A stretch of DNA of 64,000 nucleotides from JBNLBS01 sp050303415 (GTDB lineage Bacteria; Pseudomonadota; Gammaproteobacteria; Methylococcales; Methylomonadaceae), in NCBI GenBank assembly GCA_050303415.1, contig JBNLBS010000008.1, positions 124,001-188,000 of the forward strand, read 5' to 3'. Made by a program: the position numbers and the translations under genes. This document shows, in pieces, positions 44,409 to 51,610 of this stretch (the first letter of the stretch is position 1; the number at the start of each line of letters is the position of its first letter). Under the pieces are notes generated by a model. It was not told the DNA's origin and made no database searches. It saw nothing but the letters and a program-made list of their open reading frames with translations.

Positions 44409-45081
44409 ATCAGTTATTTTGCAATGTGAACAATTAACTAAAAGCTTTAATCAGGGCGATTTAAATGTTGATGTGTTAAAAGGTGTGAACCTGACAATCG
44501 GGGCCGGTGAGCGGGTGGCCATCATGGGGGCGTCCGGTTCCGGTAAAAGTACCTTATTACATCTTTTAGGCGGCCTGGATAAACCCTGTGCGGGACAGGT
44601 AATCCTGGACGGTGTGAATTTAAACAAGGTTCGGTCAAAAAAACTCAGCCAGTTAAGGAACAGTTCATTAGGCTTTATCTACCAGTTCCATCATTTATTG
44701 GGTGAATTCAGTGTGCTGGAAAATGTCGCCATGCCTTTGTTGATTGGTGGTAAATCGGTTAAAGAAGCCAAAAAACAAGCGGCAGATTTATTAGGCAGAG
44801 TTGGGCTGGGGCATAGGATAGAACATAAACCCGGTGAATTATCAGGTGGGGAAAGACAACGGGCTGCCGTTGCCAGAGCGTTAATTAATAATCCCAAATG
44901 TGTGTTGGCCGACGAGCCAACCGGTAATCTGGACAGCAAAACTGCCGAACAGATTTACCAATTGATGCTGGAGTTAAATCAGGAATTGCAGGTCAGCTTT
45001 TTAATTGTCACCCATGATCCAGAATTGGCAAAACGAATGGATATCGTTTTACATATGGAAGATGGTTTGATTGTAACCTGA
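44401..45081 (+). CDS. lolD: lipoprotein-releasing ABC ATPase LolD
   Basis: 226-residue ATPase. Walker A GASGSGKST near 42, Q-loop YQFHHLLGEFSVLENVAMPLL (the LolD motif that couples to the permease), signature LSGGERQR near 146, Walker B CVLADEPTGNLD, and H-loop VTHD. It powers lipoprotein release with the upstream permease. The stop codon lies in a 9-pair hairpin. Confidence 0.95.
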   Translation: MNKSVILQCEQLTKSFNQGDLNVDVLKGVNLTIGAGERVAIMGASGSGKSTLLHLLGGLDKPCAGQVILDGVNLNKVRSKKLSQLRNSSLGFIYQFHHLLGEFSVLENVAMPLLIGGKSVKEAKKQAADLLGRVGLGHRIEHKPGELSGGERQRAAVARALINNPKCVLADEPTGNLDSKTAEQIYQLMLELNQELQVSFLIVTHDPELAKRMDIVLHMEDGLIVT

Positions 45082-45114
45082 GTCGGTGACTTAATTTCGA
45101 CACTGGATTCAGGT
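45076..45114. terminator. hairpin spanning the lolD stop codon
   Basis: ACCTGAGTC pairs with GATTCAGGT (nine pairs, one G-T wobble) around 21 bases. The lolD TGA is inside the left arm; no T-run follows. Located between convergent lolD and the DUF2062 gene. Confidence 0.45.
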
Positions 45115-45119
45115 GATTG

Positions 45120-45638
45120 CTAATCCTGGTTTTTTTGCTGTCTATTGTTCCATTGTTTGGTCACGTTATAGCGCCATAACAAACGAATGCCAAAATAACT
45201 GACAGTTGAACTGATAATGCCTAAAATCAAACAACCAAACAGAAACGGTCCCCAAATATCTCCCATGCCGGACATAACCGTATCCAGTGAGAATTTGAAA
45301 TCCGCGCTTGGCGAAGGCTGCCCTAATGCCCAAAGTCCGACCAAATAGGCAAAATAAAACATCGGAGGCATGGTTAACGGATTGGTAATCCAGACCAAGG
45401 CGACAGAAATGGGTAAATTTGCTCTTAGGTAAAAGGCAGCCGCTCCGGCAATAGCCATTTGTCCTGGTGTAGGTATCCATGCGGCAAACAGGCCAATAGC
45501 AAAAGCCATGGAGACTGAACGCCGGTTTAAATGCCATAAGTTCGGTTCATGTAAACGCTCACCTAAAAATTGCAGACTCTTGTGTGCTTTCATGGTTTCC
45601 GAGTCCGGCATGTACTTTTTTATTATTTTTTTTGGCAT
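45120..45638 (-). CDS. DUF2062 membrane protein
   Basis: 172 residues with three to four hydrophobic helices. The DUF2062 pattern is clear: WHLNRRSVSMAFAIGLFAAWIPTPGQM near 40-65 and NLPISVALVWITNPLTMPPMFYFAYLVG near 75-100, with proline-rich turns between helices. Family function is not established. It ends convergently with lolD; a basic start (MPKKIIKKYM) suggests a cytoplasmic N-terminus. Confidence 0.85.
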   Translation of the reverse strand: MPKKIIKKYMPDSETMKAHKSLQFLGERLHEPNLWHLNRRSVSMAFAIGLFAAWIPTPGQMAIAGAAAFYLRANLPISVALVWITNPLTMPPMFYFAYLVGLWALGQPSPSADFKFSLDTVMSGMGDIWGPFLFGCLILGIISSTVSYFGIRLLWRYNVTKQWNNRQQKNQD

Positions 45639-45809
45639 AGTGCTGTCTTGTTACTGCTAAAAATGGCTTTAAGTTTATCAGGTTTTTGTTTTTTAATGTG
45701 TAATAAAGCAGGTACCTGAATAGTCTTTGTTCTAAACATTCAACAATTGACAATGTCACCCCAATTAATTGGTTGCCACTAGCCGATTATAAGCTGTGCA
45801 ACCTATTAA

Positions 45810-46841
45810 TCAGGATTCGATCTGTGCTTCAACCCGGTTTCTGCCGTGCTCTTTAGCTGAATATAAAGCTTCGTCAGCTCGATGAAGCAGGGTGTTTAAA
45901 TTATCGCCATTTTTATATTCGGATACGCCAAAGCTGCAGGTTATAAATAAATCTGGCAGGATTTCAAACTGACTGATGGTCTGACGTAGTTTTTCAGCCG
46001 TATTTAATGCATTTTCAAGACTCAGGTTTGGAAGAATGATGGTGAATTCTTCACCGCCCCAGCGAGCAAATGAATCAATATCTCTTATATTGTTTTTAAT
46101 CTGCTGGCACAGGTTCTTTAATACTTCATCACCTGTTTTGTGACCATAATTATCATTAATTTGTTTAAAGAAATCGATATCAAAAAATATGAGCGATAAG
46201 GGATGGTTATATCGATTAGAACGAGATATTTCTTTTTCTATTTCTTGTTCGAATTTTTTCCTGTTAGCAATTGAGGTTAATGAATCGGTATTGGATATAA
46301 ACTCAACCTCTTTTATTTTCTCTTCCAGTTCCAGATTTTTCTTTTCGAGTTCTTCAGTTTTTTCGCTGATTATTTTTTCCAGGGTAAGATGGCCATCCTG
46401 CAGCAGTTTATTTTTTCTGATCAGTTCATTTTGTGCTGTTTTTTGTTCGTGAATATTGAGGTGAGCGCCTATCATGCGTAGAGGATTACCATCGGCATTA
46501 TATTCAACGATTTTACCTTGATCTGCTATCCATAAATAACTGCCATCCGCTTTTTTGCAGCGATATTCCGTACAATACGAGTTTATTTTACCGCTTATGT
46601 AGCTTTCAAAATGACTCATGACCTGTTCATAGTCATCAGGATGAATAATATTTTCCCAGGTAAAGATATTTTTCTGGAAAATACCGATATCATAGTCAAG
46701 CATTCGGTACCACCCTGGGCTTCGGTCAACATGTCCTGTTTTAATATTCCAATCCCAGGTCCCTTCAACAATCACATCAAGAATATGATTTAATGTTTTA
46801 TCAGATTCCGGCAGAGTTTTATGTTGATAGGTTTTATACAT
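45810..46841 (-). CDS. PAS-GGDEF diguanylate cyclase
   Basis: 343 residues, cytoplasmic. PAS_3/PAC domain (GTWDWNIKTGHVDRSPGWYRML near 32 to about 145), a charged coiled coil (about 145-180, EEKIKEVEF), and a GGDEF domain with active-site GGEEF near 265. RDID stands five residues before it and matches the RxxD inhibitory site, so product feedback is likely. It makes c-di-GMP; the PilZ protein at 13.3 kb is a possible receiver. Signal for PAS unknown. Confidence 0.92.
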   Translation of the reverse strand: MYKTYQHKTLPESDKTLNHILDVIVEGTWDWNIKTGHVDRSPGWYRMLDYDIGIFQKNIFTWENIIHPDDYEQVMSHFESYISGKINSYCTEYRCKKADGSYLWIADQGKIVEYNADGNPLRMIGAHLNIHEQKTAQNELIRKNKLLQDGHLTLEKIISEKTEELEKKNLELEEKIKEVEFISNTDSLTSIANRKKFEQEIEKEISRSNRYNHPLSLIFFDIDFFKQINDNYGHKTGDEVLKNLCQQIKNNIRDIDSFARWGGEEFTIILPNLSLENALNTAEKLRQTISQFEILPDLFITCSFGVSEYKNGDNLNTLLHRADEALYSAKEHGRNRVEAQIES

Positions 46842-46981
46842 GTAAATTACGTTAACAAATGTCCGACTTTGGTGTTCAATCTACTTCATGTCATGAACTG
46901 AATGCAATATAGTATATCTATTTATGTGATGGTTCAGGCAAGAAATTTCTAAAATACTAATACAAGTTAATTGGTCACAAA

Positions 46982-47767
46982 ATGAATATTACGTTGAGTT
47001 TCAACCGCAGCAAAATTAAGATTATTGGTATTGTGTTGTTAATACTAAATGGGTGTACGACAGTACCTGTGGCCAACCCTAATGATCCATGGGAAAGTTG
47101 GAACCGTAGCGCGATGACTTTTAACGATAATCTGGATGAATACATTATGGAACCCCTGGCTGTGGGATATCAATGGATAACACCCTCATTCGTTGACCGG
47201 GGGGTGACCAATTTTTTTAATAATTTGGGCGAGATAAAAGTTATTGTTAATGATCTTTTGCAGCTGAAACCACTTGATGCGGGTAGGAATTCAGGGCGAT
47301 TTGTCATCAATTCTACTTTGGGGCTTGGCGGCTTAATCGATGTGGCTGAAAAGTTTAATATATATAAGCAGGAAGAGGATTTTGATCAGACGTTAGCCGT
47401 TTGGGGCGTTCCTTCAGGCCCGTATCTGGTTATTCCTTTTTATGGCCCGAGTTCGCCTCGCGGCATTTTAGGTATTCTGGGGGATGTGCCACTAAATCCA
47501 CAAAGTTATACTTTTCTGTTGACTGGCTATACCTTCAGTGAAATTTCACTGGGTTTATTTACCTTGGATGCCATTGACCGACGTGCAGAGTTGCTTGATG
47601 CTGAATCAATAGCATCGGAAGCCGCTATTGACCGGTACGAGTATTTTAAGGCTGCTTACTGGCAGAGACGTGAATACCTGATTAATGATGGAGAGGTGCC
47701 TCTGGATGACTATGAACAGGAAATGGATGACTATTTTAATGACGAAGATATTATCTTTGAAGAATAA
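46982..47767 (+). CDS. mlaA: MlaA/VacJ outer-membrane lipoprotein with acidic tail
   Basis: 261 residues. Lipobox ILNGC near 25. Family blocks: NDPWESWNRSAMTFNDNLDEYIMEPLAVGYQ near 34-63, SGRFVINSTLGLGGLIDVA near 104-122, DFDQTLAVWGVPSGPYLVIPFYGPSSPRG near 133-160. MlaA removes phospholipid from the outer leaflet of the outer membrane, for return by the Mla system. It stands alone here; the mlaBCDEF genes are not in view. The last 25 residues are strongly acidic (EQEMDDYFNDEDIIFEE). Confidence 0.93.
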   Translation: MNITLSFNRSKIKIIGIVLLILNGCTTVPVANPNDPWESWNRSAMTFNDNLDEYIMEPLAVGYQWITPSFVDRGVTNFFNNLGEIKVIVNDLLQLKPLDAGRNSGRFVINSTLGLGGLIDVAEKFNIYKQEEDFDQTLAVWGVPSGPYLVIPFYGPSSPRGILGILGDVPLNPQSYTFLLTGYTFSEISLGLFTLDAIDRRAELLDAESIASEAAIDRYEYFKAAYWQRREYLINDGEVPLDDYEQEMDDYFNDEDIIFEE

Positions 47768-47775
47768 AATGAAAT

Positions 47776-47814
47776 GCTAAAACAGTCGCTTGGCATTTAA
47801 GAAACTGTTTTAGC
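47776..47814. terminator. 11-pair hairpin after mlaA
   Basis: GCTAAAACAGT and ACTGTTTTAGC pair perfectly around 17 bases, nine bases after the mlaA stop. Only a TAAAACC tract follows, so it is an imperfect intrinsic terminator. Confidence 0.5.
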
Positions 47815-47883
47815 TAAAACCTTTTATCAATTGATACGTCTTCTGGTTTGGTTTGAAAAAGTCGTACACTCACCACAGTTTGA

Positions 47884-48573
47884 TTAGTAATAAAAAGCTA
47901 TCAGTCCATAGGCAATTAGGTAAAACAACGCTGCAGCCGCAATAAAATTAAACAGTCCAATTGATAGAATTAAAGTCGTTAATATAAATAGAACTACAAT
48001 AAATAGCGCTGATGGAAGAAGTGGCGCTTTGCCGCCAAAACGCTTGCCGTTATATTTAACAAAAAACCATCCGAGACGAACAAAAACCCAGGCCACAAAC
48101 GCGGCTATCGGCATTTTGTTAACCGTACTGATCATATCTTTAAACAATAAATCAGCTTCATCCCTTTCTAGAGGTTGAAAATTTTCCTTGTCATTGCTAT
48201 CTCTATAGGAAAGACCTCCGTGAACAAATGCGAAATCGTGAACGAGGGAGGCAGTTAACATAATGCCTAAAGGCCTTAAAATGCCAAAGCTTAGAAAGCT
48301 GACCAGCCAGGGTAAGGGCACCGATGCTCCGTCAAAACGCAAACCGTTATCTTTTGTGGTTTCCGGGACAATAATCGTACCATTCAAATTCTGATTATAT
48401 TTGACATTATCGATACTGACAGCCCACTCTTGCTCTAAGCTAAAATATCGTCGTGCGCTTGCGCCCTTAAAGCGATCAAGAAAGCTTTCGAATTGTGTCT
48501 TGAGTAATAACGGCCTGAGGTTAGGAAGTTCATCAAACTTTACAGATATTGAATCATGATATTCGTGTGCCAT
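47884..48573 (-). CDS. DUF1353 protein with C-terminal membrane helices
   Basis: 229 residues. The DUF1353 core is visible: a beta part ending in the FDGASVPLPWL motif near 80-90, then ASLVHDFAFVHGGL near 108-121. Conserved Asp and His in these motifs suggest metal binding or hydrolysis, but function is not established; the family also occurs in phages as a tail/lysis-region gene. Here two or three hydrophobic helices follow (about 155-172 and 190-229), so the protein should be membrane-bound. GTGGAG precedes its ATG. It stands alone, opposite mlaA. Confidence 0.75.
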   Translation of the reverse strand: MAHEYHDSISVKFDELPNLRPLLLKTQFESFLDRFKGASARRYFSLEQEWAVSIDNVKYNQNLNGTIIVPETTKDNGLRFDGASVPLPWLVSFLSFGILRPLGIMLTASLVHDFAFVHGGLSYRDSNDKENFQPLERDEADLLFKDMISTVNKMPIAAFVAWVFVRLGWFFVKYNGKRFGGKAPLLPSALFIVVLFILTTLILSIGLFNFIAAAALFYLIAYGLIAFYY

Positions 48574-48784
48574 AATAAATTACTCCACAAAATAGATTAG
48601 TTTTATATAAATCCAGCCTAATTAAACTGGATTTGGGTTTTTAAATAATTTAGCCTCCTTTTCCTTTTTTTAATTTAACATTTTTTATTGACCGATGTTT
48701 TACTCATAATTCTATAGGATTGTATTAAAAAACATAAAAATTTTAAGGTTATCAATTTATTAGCCTATTGTAATGAAATACTAT

Positions 48785-48810
48785 GGTGCATAAAATTTCG
48801 TTAATGCACC
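48785..48810. promoter_or_regulatory. inverted repeat, possible NtrC-type enhancer
   Basis: GGTGCAT and ATGCACC are perfect inverted arms 12 bases apart, centred about 130 bases before the predicted sigma-54 start site, a usual enhancer distance. The half-sites resemble NtrC's (TGCACC / GGTGCA), but the arms stand in reverse order relative to a single NtrC site, so they may be halves of two weak sites. It lies in the 497-base gap 48574-49070. Confidence 0.45.
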
Positions 48811-48900
48811 TTATCTGGGTCTAGGGGGTTATGGTTTTGTCGTCCTAATAATTGATCAAAGTCTTTTAATATAGCTGCTTATAACATGTCTCTTCATAAA

Positions 48901-48916
48901 TGGCATAGTTTATGCT
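48901..48916 (+). promoter_or_regulatory. sigma-54 promoter of the nitrate uptake operon
   Basis: TGGCATAGTTTATGCT has the invariant GG and GC with exactly ten bases between. Transcription would start near 48927, giving a leader of about 145 bases that holds two hairpins and a terminator before nrtA. Nitrogen control through NtrC is the natural inference. Confidence 0.7.
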
Positions 48917-48930
48917 GACAACTATCTAAG

Positions 48931-48972
48931 AGCTCCGAAGTAGGGGCTTAAAAATTCAGCTCGACGAGGAGC
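48931..48972 (+). promoter_or_regulatory. two hexaloop hairpins in the nrtA leader (ANTAR-like target)
   Basis: Hairpin 1: AGCTCC / GGGGCT (one wobble) with loop GAAGTA (48931-48948). Hairpin 2: GCTC / GAGC with loop GACGAG (48959-48972). Both six-base loops share GA-x-G, with G at position 4. Paired hexaloop hairpins ahead of a terminator are the known RNA target of ANTAR antiterminators such as NasR and NasT; the A usually found at loop position 1 is G here, so the match is partial. Confidence 0.5.
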
Positions 48973-48982
48973 AACAATTGGC

Positions 48983-49038
48983 AAAGGCGTCAATCCGACT
49001 GGATGCAATTATGCGTTCGGCTGGTTGACGCCTTTTTT
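48983..49038 (+). terminator. intrinsic terminator in the nrtA leader (attenuator)
   Basis: AAAGGCGTCAA pairs perfectly with TTGACGCCTTT (11 pairs); inside, CCGA/TCGG and GCA/TGC extend the fold; T continues after the stem. It stands 32 bases before the nrtA ATG and downstream of the sigma-54 promoter, so it must be bypassed for expression. Confidence 0.88.
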
Positions 49039-49070
49039 ATTGCCTGAAACTTAAAAGATGTGAGGTCACA

Positions 49071-50474
49071 ATGAAACAATCAATGAAGATAAAGCTAAGA
49101 GAATGCCTGTCGGCTATTTCTTTAGCGTTTGCTATTGTCAGTCTGATGGCGACGACTGTCGATGCAATGGCAGTGGAGAATATTGAAAAGGAAGAACTTA
49201 AATTCGGCTTTATCAAGCTCACAGATATGGCGCCTTTAGCCATTGCCTATGAAAAAGGCTATTTTGAAGATGAAGGGCTGTATGTTCAGATTGAAGCACA
49301 GGCAAACTGGAAAGTGTTATTGGACCGAGTTATTAATGGCGAACTGGATGGCGCACATATGCTGGCCGGTCAACCTTTGGGTGCCACTATTGGTTTCGGC
49401 ACCAAAGCTGATGTGATAACCGCATTCAGTATGGATTTAAATGGTAACGGTATCACTGTATCCAATGATATTTGGAAACAAATGAAGCAGTTTGTCCCTA
49501 TGCAGGATGGCAAACCGGTTCATCCGATTAAGGCCAGTTCCTTAAAACCGGTAGTGGACAAATATAAAACTGAAGGTAAGCCTTTTAATATGGGGATGGT
49601 ATTTCCTGTGTCTACCCACAACTACGAATTGCGTTACTGGCTGGCGGCAGGTGGTATCAAACCTGGCTTTTATGCCCCCCCTCAGGATATAAGCGGTCAG
49701 ATCGATGCTGATGCTTTGCTGTCAGTAACGCCTCCACCACAAATGCCGGCAACAATGGAAGCCGGTACCATTTATGGTTATTGCGTGGGTGAGCCATGGA
49801 ACCAGCAGGCTGTTTTTAAAGGTATTGGGGTGCCGGTAGTTACCGATTATGAAATCTGGAAAGACAATCCTGAAAAAGTGTTTGGTGTCAGTAAACAGTG
49901 GGCTGATAAATATCCCAACACACACTTGGCTGTGGTTAAAGCACTGATTCGTGCTGCTAAGTGGCTGGATGCAGACAACAATAAAAACCGACCGGAAGCG
50001 GTAAAAATACTTTCTGACAGTAAATATGTCGGTGCCGATTATGATGTTATCGCCAATAGTATGACCGGTACCTTTGAATATGAAAAAGGCGATAAACGTT
50101 CGTTACCTGATTTCAATGTTTTCTTCCGTTATAACGCGACTTATCCCTATTACAGTGATGCTATCTGGTATCTGACGCAAATGCGTCGTTGGGGTCAGGT
50201 AAATGAATATAAACCTGACAGTTGGTATATGGATATTGCCAAAAAAGTGTATCGCCCGGACATTTATATGGCGGCAGCTAAAGAGCTGATTGCTGAAGGA
50301 AAGGCTGCTGCCGACGATTTTCCGTCTGCTTCTGAGACTGGATTTAAACCCCCTCAAGCTGATTTTATTGATGGTGTAGTTTATGACGGTACCAAACCAA
50401 ATGACTATCTAGCAAAGTTTGCCATTGGTCTCAAGGGTAAACAAAAAGTTGTCGGTGGAAAAATCGTTGAGTAA
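49071..50474 (+). CDS. nrtA: nitrate/nitrite ABC transporter substrate-binding protein (NrtA/NasF type)
   Basis: 467 residues of the NrtA/CmpA family. Sec signal with a hydrophobic stretch near 14-28 and no lipobox, so periplasmic and soluble. Core motifs: KFGFIKLTDMAPLAIAYEKGYF near 44-65, LDGAHMLAGQPLG near 105, FPVSTHNYELRYWLAAGGI near 180, and YCVGEPWNQQAVFKGIGVPVV near 235-255, typical of nitrate-binding members; bicarbonate (CmpA) is the alternative. Operon order nrtA-nrtB-ATPase-porin and the sigma-54/attenuator leader favour nitrate. No assimilatory reductase is in the window. Confidence 0.9.
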   Translation: MKQSMKIKLRECLSAISLAFAIVSLMATTVDAMAVENIEKEELKFGFIKLTDMAPLAIAYEKGYFEDEGLYVQIEAQANWKVLLDRVINGELDGAHMLAGQPLGATIGFGTKADVITAFSMDLNGNGITVSNDIWKQMKQFVPMQDGKPVHPIKASSLKPVVDKYKTEGKPFNMGMVFPVSTHNYELRYWLAAGGIKPGFYAPPQDISGQIDADALLSVTPPPQMPATMEAGTIYGYCVGEPWNQQAVFKGIGVPVVTDYEIWKDNPEKVFGVSKQWADKYPNTHLAVVKALIRAAKWLDADNNKNRPEAVKILSDSKYVGADYDVIANSMTGTFEYEKGDKRSLPDFNVFFRYNATYPYYSDAIWYLTQMRRWGQVNEYKPDSWYMDIAKKVYRPDIYMAAAKELIAEGKAAADDFPSASETGFKPPQADFIDGVVYDGTKPNDYLAKFAIGLKGKQKVVGGKIVE

Positions 50475-50529
50475 TTTCCATACCATTCGTTTCCGTTAAA
50501 AACCTCTCCGCTAACAAGGACGTAGTTTG

Positions 50530-50552
50530 GCACAAGGATGTGCACTTTTTTT
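50530..50552 (+). terminator. weak hairpin with T-run between nrtA and nrtB
   Basis: GCACA pairs with TGTGC around AGGA, followed by AC and seven T. A five-pair stem can only attenuate, which would give more binding protein than permease from one transcript. Confidence 0.4.
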
Positions 50553-50581
50553 AAGACGTAACGAATTGCAGGTGTAAAAAA

Positions 50582-51598
50582 ATGAATAATAAATTAATCA
50601 AGTTTTTAACTATGACCGGTCTGACATGGTTTATACCTCTGGTCAGAATTTGTGCCGGTGATAACCCACAACAGCAATTGCGACAGATTTGGCTGATCAT
50701 GGGCGTACCTATCCTGGCGTTTATGATTTTTTTAGCTTTATGGAGTGTTTCCGCCGCACAAATCAAAACCAGCTTAGGTGCAATTCCCGGACCTTATGCA
50801 GTTTGGCAGGAGTTAGGCAGCCTGACAGAAAATCACTATGCCGAGCGTAGTAAAGAAGCGGCATTTTATCAACGCCAGCAATTAAGAAATGAAAAGAAAC
50901 TGGCCAAAAATCCGGATGCCGAAATAAAAATCCGTACTTACACCGGTAAGCCGACTTATCTGGATCAGATAATCACCAGCTTATACACGGTATTTGTCGG
51001 TTTTATCATTGCCACGCTTGTCGCAGTACCTCTGGGTATTATTTGTGGAATGAGCCCGGTGTTCAATACTGCATTAAATCCGTTGATTCAGATTTTTAAA
51101 CCGGTATCGCCTTTGGCATGGTTGCCTATTGTGACATTGATTGTCAGCGCCGTTTATGTCACTACAGATGATTCCTGGTTTGAAAAGGCGTTTTTAACCT
51201 CGGCCATTACCGTCACTTTATGTTCCCTGTGGCCGACTTTAATTAATACCGCCGTAGGTGTTTCGTCCATTGATAAAGACCTGGTCAATGTTGGTAAGGT
51301 CTTGCGTTTGGATTATAAAACTCAGATCAAGAAGATTATTTTACCTTCTGCATTACCTTATATTTTTACCGGTATGCGTTTGTCTTTAGGTGTGGGATGG
51401 ATGGTGCTAATTGCGGCTGAAATGCTGGCGCAAAATCCAGGGTTGGGTAAATTTATCTGGGATGAGTTTCAAAACGGCAGCTCGCATTCATTAGGCAAAA
51501 TCATGGTGGCTGTTTTTACCATCGGTATTATTGGCTTTATTCTCGACCGCATCATGCAGTCATTACAGAATATTTTTTCATTCGGTAGACAGGTTTAG
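50582..51598 (+). CDS. nrtB: nitrate ABC transporter permease (NrtB type)
   Basis: 338 residues, about six helices in a BPD_transp_1 domain. The EAA-type loop reads AVGVSSIDKDLVNVGKVLRL then ILPSALPYIFTGMRLSLG near 235-285. Family marks: PGPYAVWQEL near 70, NPLIQIFKPVSPLAWLPIVTLIVSA near 165-190 and AEMLAQNPGLGKFIWDEFQNGS near 285-305. A charged segment of about 45 residues (85-125) lies between the first helix and the core, as in related NrtB/NasE proteins. Twelve bases before the ATPase gene. Confidence 0.92.
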   Translation: MNNKLIKFLTMTGLTWFIPLVRICAGDNPQQQLRQIWLIMGVPILAFMIFLALWSVSAAQIKTSLGAIPGPYAVWQELGSLTENHYAERSKEAAFYQRQQLRNEKKLAKNPDAEIKIRTYTGKPTYLDQIITSLYTVFVGFIIATLVAVPLGIICGMSPVFNTALNPLIQIFKPVSPLAWLPIVTLIVSAVYVTTDDSWFEKAFLTSAITVTLCSLWPTLINTAVGVSSIDKDLVNVGKVLRLDYKTQIKKIILPSALPYIFTGMRLSLGVGWMVLIAAEMLAQNPGLGKFIWDEFQNGSSHSLGKIMVAVFTIGIIGFILDRIMQSLQNIFSFGRQV

Positions 51599-51610
51599 AG
51601 AGAGGGTCAA

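Noticed and set aside
47884..48573. Prophage remnant, because DUF1353 occurs in phages
   Set aside because: No other phage gene nearby, and the added membrane helices do not fit a tail-region protein.
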